64,000 nt of DNA. Source: Limonium bicolor (taxonomy: Eukaryota > Streptophyta > Magnoliopsida > Caryophyllales > Plumbaginaceae). Under the pieces are notes generated by a model that saw nothing but the letters and a program-made list of their open reading frames with translations, was not told where the DNA came from and did no database searches. The position numbers were made by a program, and so were the translations under genes. Shown here in pieces: positions 55,806-64,000 of the stretch. How positions within the stretch are numbered: the first letter of the stretch is position 1; each line of letters begins with the position of its first letter. Where the stretch lies: the NCBI GenBank assembly GCA_023374045.1, contig CM041777.1, positions 484,755,594 to 484,819,593 on the forward strand, given 5' to 3'.

Positions 55806-56779
55806 GGCAAATTCTTACCTACAACTAACTGTAGCTAGGATAGCTACATACAAGGGTATGTTAGTCAATTTAAAACAAAAAAGAGTGGAGGGATAGGGAT
55901 GAAACCTGCAGCATGATTTTTTTTCTTTCTGAGCGCGCGATAGCATTGGTGACATTTTTTTCTTTTTTTTTATAAAAAACTTTAAATGGTTGTAGTTTTT
56001 GATATATAAGTCCAAAATGAAAAAGAATTATATCATTGTTCATCAAAATTCAAGCTCTTCAAAACAAGATCAGTCATGGATATGTTTTGACAATTTTTTT
56101 AAAAAATTATTTTTACATATATATGATGATATTTTAATGTGAGAATGTATGTACATATTTTAATGTGAGAATGTACATGTTTAAATGTGATGATGTACAT
56201 GTTCAAATGTGAGAATGTACATGTTCTTTAATGAACATGTGTACATGTTTGTATGACCATTTGTACATGTTTGTATGACCGTCTGTACAAGTGTTCTTCC
56301 TTATATGTACAGGTTTAAATATAAGGATGTACATATTTAATGATTTGTACAGGTTTATATGACTATTTATATGTTTTTAATGCGAGGATGTACATGTTTT
56401 TACATGAGGATGTACATGTTTTAGTGAACATTTGTACAGGTTTGTATGACCATCTGAACAACTTTTCTTTTACATTCTATGCTCTATACATGTAAAAACA
56501 ATTTTTTTAAGTTATCAAAATATATCCATGAGTGGTCTTGTTTTGAAGAGCTTGAATTTAGGTGAACAATGATATGATTTTTTTTTTATGTTGGACTTAT
56601 ATGTTAAAAGTTACAACAATTTAAAATTTTTATGATATAGAAAAGAAAAAGAATAAAAAAATCTTTAAAAAAGTAAAAAAAAATAGAATAAAAGTGTGGA
56701 GACGCGCGCGGAAAAAAAAACGTACCTGCACGGGGATGTAGCCACACTGGCTACAGTAAGGTGTAGGCAAGACTGTCTC
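55806..56779. mobile_element. Mutator-type non-autonomous element (974 bp)
   Basis: Exact 9-bp target duplication TTATTTAAA (55797-55805 and 56780-56788). Terminal repeats are GGCAAATTCTTACCTAC and, inverted, GAGACAGTCTTGCCTAC, both followed by ACTGTAGC. Inner arms are shared with the element at 54681-55741. The core (about 56120-56460) repeats TGTACATGTTTAAATGTGAG-like words, unrelated to the core of its sister. No coding capacity. Confidence 0.88.
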
Positions 56780-56788
56780 TTATTTAAA

Positions 56789-57032
56789 TGGAGGACACAA
56801 AAATAAAGTGACTATGTACTTGTTATTAGGTGATGCTTAGTCTTCGATCTTCTTGTCCTATGTAATTAAATTTTGGGTTACCAATGAAAACTAATTTTCC
56901 TGAAGCTTCTAGATCGCTTTGTCAATATAGGGAAACAAAAATCTAATCCTTCTCATCTCAAGGAACATTAACATTAATACAATCCATCTTTCACACTAAA
57001 CAAAATTTTATTTCTTTCTTTTACTCCCTGGT
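56789..57032. other. Short intergenic stretch
   Basis: AT-rich spacer between two elements; nothing recognised. Confidence 0.5.
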
Positions 57033-57040
57033 GTTAGCAT

Positions 57041-57484
57041 CAGTGGCGGACCTAGACTTTTAGATCTGTGGGGGTCAGTAATGGACTCAAAAATTTTGTT
57101 TATGGAGTAAAATTTTTTTTTGTGCTATCACACTTTAAAATATTATGTTATTTTATATTTTAAAAAAATTTATAAGGTCATTTAGCTAATTTTCAAAAGT
57201 TTGGGGAATTGGAGCCCCAACCACCTTTAGCGGGGCATTTTTTATCGAATAACAATCTGTCAAATAAAAATTAAGAATTTAATTTTAAAACAATATTTTA
57301 TATTTATATTACAATTTGAACATACACTATTTTGAATGTCAAAACATCATATTTCGGTTACACTATTTAATTATCTAACATTTATTATTTATTTTTGTTA
57401 TATATACACACATATATACCCGTATTTTTCCAAAAACCTGTGGGGGCACGTGCCCCCACAGCTCATGAGCTCGGTCCACCACTG
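57041..57484. mobile_element. hAT-type MITE (444 bp)
   Basis: Exact 8-bp target duplication GTTAGCAT (57033-57040 and 57485-57492). Terminal repeats CAGTGGCGGACCTA and, inverted, CAGTGGTGGACCGA. An internal GC-rich inverted pair, GTGGGGGCACGTGCCCCCAC, lies near 57440-57459. Confidence 0.93.
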
Positions 57485-57891
57485 GTTAGCATAAGGTAGA
57501 AAAACTAATTAACCATTCCTACTTGGAGGTAGGTAACTAGCAGTTAGTTTAGATTTTTTGAAGCAACTAAAAGAATCCTTAACACATTCTTATATGTTAT
57601 GTTATCTAATAATTTTATTTTATTACTCATAAAACCATATCCCCTAAAATAACAAAGTTTATTAATTTTTTATTTATTAATAAACAATCAATAAACTATC
57701 GCTATTTAGATGTGTGAGAAAATATATATAACTTATTATGTCACAAAAAAAAATTCTTAGTTAAGAATAATAGAAAACTCGTGAAATCTATACAATTATG
57801 GAATTTTTTTAACTTATTCATCTACATAATTGTGTCAAGAACTTATTGTGGATTTCCTAAACAAAATTTTTAAATCACACACTTCTTTATA

Positions 57892-58590
57892 CAGAGGCGG
57901 AGACATCGGGGCGGGTGGGTGTTTGGCCCCCCAACTCCCTCGGGTCCATGTTGAATTAGCTTTATTATTTTTGTTATATAGTTTATTTATGTTATTAGAT
58001 ATTGGCTCGCCCCTGTAACATTTTGTAACATATCACTCTGATATCACCAAATTCTATTTGTTATCAATTTTATTTCTATTAATATATAATATTTGTTCTA
58101 GAATTATATTGTAAAAAAATCATATTTAGTGTACAGTAGTTAAGAAAACTCTTAATATTTTTATTTTAGCAACATAGTCTAAAATAAACATGATTATTAT
58201 GTCAGTGTTAGTAATCATGTACCCCTACTATCCATAATATAAGTGTTTTTAGTTATTATAGATTTTGTAAATTAAAATAATATTAAAACTATTCAAAATA
58301 ATTTTTAGAAAAACTACTAGTTTAAAAGTATTGTTCTATATTATTGACATTAATTTATAATTTTGTAAACCCATTTTTTAAACTAGAAATAAAAAATAAA
58401 GCAAAATTTTTTTAATTTATTAATTTATATATTTAAATTTGTATATAATTTTTATGTTAACTAATATTAATTTTAAAATATAATTATATATACTGAAATA
58501 TTATAATTAAAATTAATATTATTTTTAAAATATTAATTAATATTATAAAAAAATTCTCACCCCTCAAAAAAATTTCTGACTTCACCACTG
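57892..58590. mobile_element. hAT-type MITE (699 bp), related family
   Basis: Exact 8-bp target duplication TCTTTATA (57884-57891 and 58591-58598). Terminal repeats CAGAGGCGGAG and, inverted, CAGTGGTGAAG resemble those of 57041-57484. The core is extremely AT-rich. Confidence 0.9.
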
Positions 58591-58598
58591 TCTTTATA

Positions 58599-59500
58599 TA
58601 TATACATTTGGTTTTTCACCTTACGAGAAAAGTAGTTTCTGTTTGATCAATTTGAATGCTGGTTAAGTCTCTAAGCTCTTTCTTTGATTTCAGCATTTTT
58701 TTTAGTATGTTAAACAGTCATAATAAAATAATCTCATCTTCATATTTCTACCTATGTAAGTTTGGCCCTCGAACAAAGGGACCCCTGCCACAAATACGAT
58801 TATAAACAACAATAAATCACCTAACCCCTCCCTAACGTGCTAATCATAACGGTCCACTGTCTTCCCCATTTTTCTTTTAAAAAGAGTATTCCCTTCCTTG
58901 GTTCTATGAAATCTTACCACTTTTACTAAAATAAAAAAAAAACGAAAATCGTACACCTCCAACGGTCGGAAACAGGCTTATCTTTTTGCACACACAGAGT
59001 GAGTAACCGGGCCAGCAGCCTATCATCCAATTTCATCCGTCAGATCGCATATCTGGCGAACGTGTGCGGACAATATCCCCTTCCTTACCAGTTCAGTCCA
59101 TGGAACCGCGGTAAGGAGCAAAATAGCAAATCATATTCATTACCAAACGGCGGAATTTGACGTGGGCCCAGTTCGGTGAAAATATGAGTTGTCAGTTAAA
59201 TATTAGTGGACTCCAAATAGAAATTATGAACTCGTTTTAAATCTTGAATATAACTTCTTCAATTTTTTTCCTTTTTCTGTTTCTGCTCCATTTCTAGTTT
59301 TTTGCTGTCACCCACGCATAAATAAATTCGGCAACAATCCGTTTTCACTATTTAACATCTTTTATTGTTAACATCAACAGAAATAGTAACAAAGCGAAAA
59401 CAAAAGTAAAGGAAAGGAAATATTCACGCCAAAACAAACCGAGTTGAGCTGTCAACAGAGTAGAATTCTCGATCTGCAAGTAATCGGTAATCACTCCTCT
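58599..59500. other. Intergenic DNA and promoter region of the arabinogalactan gene
   Basis: Non-coding. No element ends recognised. The final part leads into a CT-rich core promoter. Confidence 0.5.
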
Positions 59501-59507
59501 CTCTCTC

Positions 59508-59516
59508 TATATAAAC
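59508..59516 (+). promoter_or_regulatory. TATA box of the arabinogalactan-protein gene
   Basis: TATATAAAC directly after a (CT)n tract and 155 bp upstream of the ATG. The leader between is CT-rich. Confidence 0.75.
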
Positions 59517-59662
59517 TCTTTTCTGCCTCATCTCTCTCTCCTTCACAACTCTTTCACTCTCCTCTGCGCTTTTGCTTTCTTCTCTCTGCCTCTTCGCCTC
59601 CTTCACCAAAATACAACAGATCTTCCTTCTCTCACGACATTCATCCCTCCCGACACTCGACG

Positions 59663-60118
59663 ATGGCAGTGAGCAAGGGAGTTATCGTAGCTGCATTCTT
59701 CGCACTCCTATCCATTTCCGCCATGGCACAATCACCAACCGCGTCTCCAACCGCCTCACCAACAACAAAACCACCTACCGCTTCACCACCAACATCAACC
59801 ACCGCAACTCCACCAACAGTCACTTCATCACCACCTCCATCAACAACCACTGCTACTCCTCCCGCTGCTGCTCCAATCACTTCAGCTACTCCCCCTACCT
59901 CATCTCCTTCATCATCTCCTCTCTCATCTCCACCTGCTCCTCCAGCTTCTTCTCCAACTCTCGCTACCTCACCTTCTACATCCACCGCTCCTTCCTCTAG
60001 CATCGCTGACACTCCCGCTATGTCTCCAACCGGTTCAGCTAATGGTGCTGCTGCTTTGAACAGAGTGGCTATTGGATCGGTCGCTGTTGTCGTCTTGGCT
60101 TCCGCGATGTTGTTCTAG
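59663..60118 (+). CDS. Classical arabinogalactan protein (151 aa, GPI-anchor type)
   Basis: A cell-surface proteoglycan backbone. The N-terminal signal peptide MAVSKGVIVAAFFALLSISAMA is about 22 residues with likely cleavage before QSPTASP. The middle (about residues 23-125) is Pro/Ala/Ser/Thr-rich with SP, TP and AP dipeptides, including SPPPS, where prolines are expected to become hydroxyproline carrying arabinogalactan. The C-terminus has a small-residue site (SANGAA) and a hydrophobic tail, VAIGSVAVVVLASAMLF, the signal for GPI attachment. Length is typical of classical arabinogalactan proteins (about 130-180). An in-frame upstream extension to 59444 would fall before the TATA box, so the ATG at 59663 is chosen. 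Single exon, tail-to-tail with the uclacyanin-like gene 2.4 kb away. Which member of the family it is cannot be told, since the repeats are low complexity. Confidence 0.9.
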   Translation: MAVSKGVIVAAFFALLSISAMAQSPTASPTASPTTKPPTASPPTSTTATPPTVTSSPPPSTTTATPPAAAPITSATPPTSSPSSSPLSSPPAPPASSPTLATSPSTSTAPSSSIADTPAMSPTGSANGAAALNRVAIGSVAVVVLASAMLF

Positions 60119-62538
60119 ATCTGATAGAGATCTCGTCATACGCTATCGGTTTTTTGTTTCATTTTTAGAGTTTGTGGTTAGTAGTATATTAATTTTACGA
60201 TTTGTTCGTTTTTTTTCTATGTTAATTTTGGTGGCGATATGGACAGTGATTTGGTGAGAGATGTTTGAGACGGTAGGAAACAGATCGATATGTTGGTTTG
60301 AGATTTATTACCGCTTTAGTTTTCATATTTGTTAGTATTACCATTGGTTTATGTTTAATATTCATTGTACTTATATTTATTTTTATGACTTATGATATCT
60401 TGTTGGAATGATATGTATGACGGAATCGCCGTCAACATACTCGAAATTTATTGAAATATGGTCCAACATTTGGTCTTGGATAAAATGGTGAACCGACTTA
60501 AAAAGAGTACTTGCTACATAGCGAAAAGTAGACGCTGAAATTTATTGATGCTTGAGGCGGTGCACAGTTTGTTATTCAGTAGCGACTTTTGCACTACAAG
60601 ATGTGAGTGAGGATACAAATATGGCGAAATAACGGTGCTGCGTTAAAAATTGGTGTAAAAACGTACGGCAAATTGAACTGTTCGGTAAAACTACGATATG
60701 AGTAGTTGTTAGAAGAAGAGTAATTAACTTGTAGAAACTGGCGTTATTCATTTGCGTGTAACATCTTTTTTACCATTAATCGTCGAGGTTTGTTTTGGTT
60801 TTTTGAGCCGCAGCAGTATCACGTGTTGTTCCAGCTGTATTCCGAAGCACAAGATTCCAAACGCTCACCTCCTGACACCACATTTCTCTTATTATCCTAT
60901 CCCCATGTGCTCTCTGCTTTTACTAAAGAACTAGAACAACAGTACTTTAGCTATTCTTCTTTTGTCCCTCACTGTATTCCTGCGCTGGCAGTGTCGATAT
61001 GTCGTCTGCCCGATTAGCACCGAGTTTCTGTTCTGTGCTACTTTAATCGGTTGTCTTGCTTTGTTATGTTGTGGAAATGTAGATGCCTCGTTCACAACCT
61101 AGATTGTCACCAGCGTTTTACTTTTTCTCTACTCTGATAAATTTTGAGAACGGACCCTTAAGGGGAGTGAAAATCATCAGTTCATCACCATTACGTTGAA
61201 TCGATTTGAGTGGACCATAAATGTAACATGCTTCTGTCTTGTAAAGCTGCAGTGTTACTCCTTATTCTACTTTATCGGTCGAATGCATCATGTGAGCAGC
61301 GCAATGAATGTACTCTTGAGTAATGACCTCTCTACCTTTTTAACGGCTTCTTCAATTCCATTCACTACCTGCACATTTATCATCAATTATGGCGAACAGC
61401 TAGCTAGTTTTGACGTTCTTCGTCCATCTTCCAGAATTAGTAGTTCCTACTATCAAGATGCATGGAGATCAGTTAATAGCCCGGGCCCGATAACCAAAAG
61501 TCTGGATATTAACCTATCCAATTTGGTAATATGGATATAGTATAATATCATAATAGAATAAAGGAAGTTTAATAAAGCTCAGTAGTAGTATAAAGGTGTA
61601 GTAATTACATGGCTGCTTTTTCAAAACATTGGAAGATGAAAACCAGACCACCCAAAGAGCCAAAAAAGAAAGCAAAGCTGCTATGCCAGCGAAGGTAGCG
61701 TGTGTGATCGCTGAAAAAGATGATGATGGACGGTGTAGTGTAGCCTACCAGAGTCCAGACAGATGATTTAGATTCCCTATGCATATTGATAATTTTATGA
61801 GTTGCCCGATTAAAATAATACTATACTAAACAAAAAGAAGAAAGAAAGCAAATGGGTTCAAATGCGACAATTGGGCTTTCTGCGTGAAAGTATGCATATT
61901 GGGCCTCTTTTGGGCTTTTCGTAGAATTATTCTTTTACGGAATCAGATCCAATATGTAAAATCCCTAAAATAAGAAGATCAACACATAGAAGCGAGAACC
62001 CAATGTGCTAAGGCTCTCTTCTTCTCACTTCATTTTACATAGAATAATCTACTCAGATTATTGTCTTCCATAACTGCTCACAATCTTCCACAACGCTAGT
62101 TTACCTAGCTTACCTTCACAATCTACTCACATAATCTCCGTTGAGAACGAGCCCTACAAATTAACCTAAGTCCCTAAACAAGAGGTGAAGACATGACCGG
62201 ACTCGTCCATTGATGAGATATGTTTTGCTAGCCACGAAACAAACAAAGGAACATCTAGTCTAGTTAGCCCCTACGTATACATAAAACTAACTACCAAAAT
62301 TATACTGACATGTGCAATTTAAATTTATTAATTATACGTACGTAGACCATACTAATAGTAACGATATTCTGAGTTCAACAACAAGGCTTCTCTCGTGCTG
62401 AGAGTACTAAAAAGAAGATTCCGGCGCCGGAGCCGGCGCACGAACAAAATCAAACTGATTAATATCTCCTAAAGAAAACATCAAAGAAGCTAGGTAGCCA
62501 ACTTAAAACAGACAAACAAAGAAACAAAACAAGATCCC
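60119..62538. other. Intergenic DNA between two convergent genes
   Basis: Contains the 3' untranslated regions of both neighbours. No long frame, no element with target duplication and no RNA gene recognised. Short open frames at 60.7-61.5 kb lack codon-use or family signals. Confidence 0.5.
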
Positions 62539-63498
62539 TTAAAACGGAATCAATGTTATGAAAAAGGCACCCAACCTTGCGACGGTTACTGTGAGCAGTA
62601 ATGCAGATGACAGACTACTAAGATGCAAAGATGAAGAAGAAGAAGAAGTGGAGAAACGACTGCCATAGGCGGCGCCTTCGTAGGGAGGAGCATAATAATA
62701 AGGAAACGGAGTCGTACTCGTAGGGGAATATGAATACGATGGAGCATTTGAATACCCATCATAGGACGACGCCGGTGGTTCATATGATCCATACCCAACC
62801 CCTTGACCTGGAGTAGTAGTACTTATAGGAGGAGTGGGGGTGGTGATAGTCGGCGGACAGTAGGTGTTTGTTGTGGAAGGAGATTCACCAGAAGGAGGAG
62901 GTGGTGGCGCGTAGATAATGCTGCTTCTTCCACCACTGCCAGTACGAGTACCACCACCACCTCCAGTTGTACTACCAGAACTGCCACCGCCACCGGGGCT
63001 GCTGCTGCTACTACTTCCAGTGACTTTGACAGCGAGTTTCATGCCACTAACACAGTGACCAGTACCGCCACAGATGAAGTAGTGTGTTCCTGGAGATCTA
63101 AGGACTATAGTGGTAGCACCTGAGCTGTCAGTTGAAACCGCGTTCCCGTCGGTACAACTGTCATAATCTGTCTTGCTGACCATGTCCACCGTGTGGCCAA
63201 TTGGATAGTTAAAAACTGCGCTGACAGTCGAAGATAATTATAACGTGGAAGAAATGAAAAAGATTAAAGTGATTATATTGCATTTGCTGCAGGGGCAGTA
63301 AGTGGTACGTACCGAGGGAATCTCCGACCTTGAAGTTTTAGCTTGAGCCCAAGTGTTGTAATCCACGCCTAATCCCCAGCCAGCAGAATCACCCACTGTG
63401 TACACTTTACTGGTCGAGTAGCAGCTTTGCCATTGCAATGCTGCAGCTGTTATGAATGTGAGTACTACTAACATGGGGGCTGATTGAGAGCTAGCCAT
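62539..63498 (-). CDS. Uclacyanin-like blue copper protein, with apparent 1-base deletion in exon 1
   Basis: Two exons on the minus strand: exon 1 from ATG at 63498 and exon 2 63215-62539. It has a signal peptide (MASSQSAPMLVVLTFITAAA), a phytocyanin domain (VYTVGDSAGWGLGVDYNTWAQAKT, then VFNYPIGHTVDMVS..DYDSC), copper ligands His (GHT), Cys (YFICGG), His (TGHC) and Met (SGMK), a Ser/Gly/Pro/Tyr-rich arabinogalactan-like linker and a hydrophobic C-terminus for a GPI anchor. All four ligands are present, with Met as the axial one, which is uclacyanin-type. After AQAKT one base is missing compared with the family's KTFKVGDSL. With the expected donor (exon end 63313, 186 nt) exon 2 is out of frame. 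Using the second GT of the GTACGTAC donor repeat (exon end 63309, 190 nt) restores the frame with a changed junction, giving 288 residues. A homopolymer error in the assembly is the simplest alternative. Confidence 0.85.
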
Positions 63499-64000
63499 GA
63501 GTGACAATGGGAGAAGGAAAAAGGGGGTTTGTTTTGAACTTGCTGTGTATGAACACAGTCTTCTTCAATCATGGTTGAACACTCGATGGCGTATGCATTT
63601 ACTAGTATATGATATAGAGTGGTCGAGTGCGGTGCGGGCCCAGAGAAAAGTTTTGAACTTGAATAAAGACCCAGACAAATTAACAGCAAAAGTGGATTGT
63701 TTGTTTGCTACAGATGGGCGACAATTACGATATCAATTTACAAAACAATGCCTTGCTGTCTTCCTCAAAAGAAAGAGTCACGAAGAAAAAAATAAAACAC
63801 ATGCCATGCCATGCTGCAGAAAATTGTTGACTTTGAGCACTGTGATTTGTACTATCTTACAACGGATACACATCTGAGAAAGCACCACTCTAGAGCTAGC
63901 AAAACCCTACTTTCTCTTATTCGTGTGACAATATATTTGGGCCTAACCAATAACCATTCTCATATATTCACGACATCCGAGTCCTTTTAACTCCAGCAGC
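63499..64000. other. Upstream region of the uclacyanin-like gene
   Basis: Expected promoter on the minus strand; a TATA-like word (CTATATCATATAC) lies near 63608-63620. Nothing else recognised up to the window end. Confidence 0.4.

Noticed and set aside
59444..60118. Longer 224-codon version of the arabinogalactan protein
   Set aside because: The extension starts upstream of the TATA box at 59508 and would remove the signal peptide from the N-terminus; the ATG at 59663 fits better.

Overview
This is a stretch of a eudicot plant nuclear genome. The evidence is a multi-exon plastid-targeted isoamylase with GT-AG introns, an arabinogalactan protein, a phytocyanin, Ty3/gypsy elements of plant lineages and many MITEs. 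The species cannot be named from the sequence. A run of exactly 500 N (25399-25898) is a scaffold gap, so its two sides may not be truly adjacent.

Left part (1 to about 37.6 kb) is a retrotransposon graveyard. Four very long LTR-type copies, and a fragment of a fifth, belong to one superfamily. Read on the minus strand they begin TGAAATACCCC and end GTGTTACA. They are Z (1 to about 2343, minus), A (about 2344-3079, plus, followed by an initiator-Met primer-binding site and a 4.1-kb internal domain with no recognisable gag-pol), B (7214-14693, minus, 7.5 kb), C (18688-23866, minus, with a polypurine tract and internal DNA to its right) and D (26527-30724, minus, an apparent solo LTR). D sits inside the integrase of a decayed Athila/Tat-type element E (minus; LTR 36142-37579, primer-binding site 36121-36138, gag, protease, RT, RNase H and integrase down to the gap). 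Between B and C lie a degenerate transposon-associated gene (14694-16087) and a small probable host gene of 90 codons (17120-17392, minus) with TATA box and leader.

Right part (about 38 to 64 kb) is gene-bearing. It holds a possible transcript with a Site II/telo-box promoter split by a Mutator-type MITE (38.5-40.3 kb), ISA3 for chloroplast starch debranching (42272-50861, 24 exons, 801 residues), a classical arabinogalactan protein (59663-60118, plus) and a uclacyanin-like blue copper protein (62539-63498, minus). Between ISA3 and the arabinogalactan gene is a cluster of small DNA transposons. Several have exact target duplications: 8 bp for three hAT elements, 9 bp for a Mutator-type element and 3 bp TTA for a Harbinger-type element.

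The genes do not form one pathway. ISA3 acts in the plastid; the last two genes encode predicted secreted, GPI-anchored wall or plasma-membrane proteins. The least expected signal is in the LTRs. Copies D and Z, and the LTR of the unrelated element E, carry 35-36-nt hairpin modules (about 11-bp arms, 12-13-nt loop in the clearest cases) repeated every 70-73 bp, with different arm sequences in each copy.
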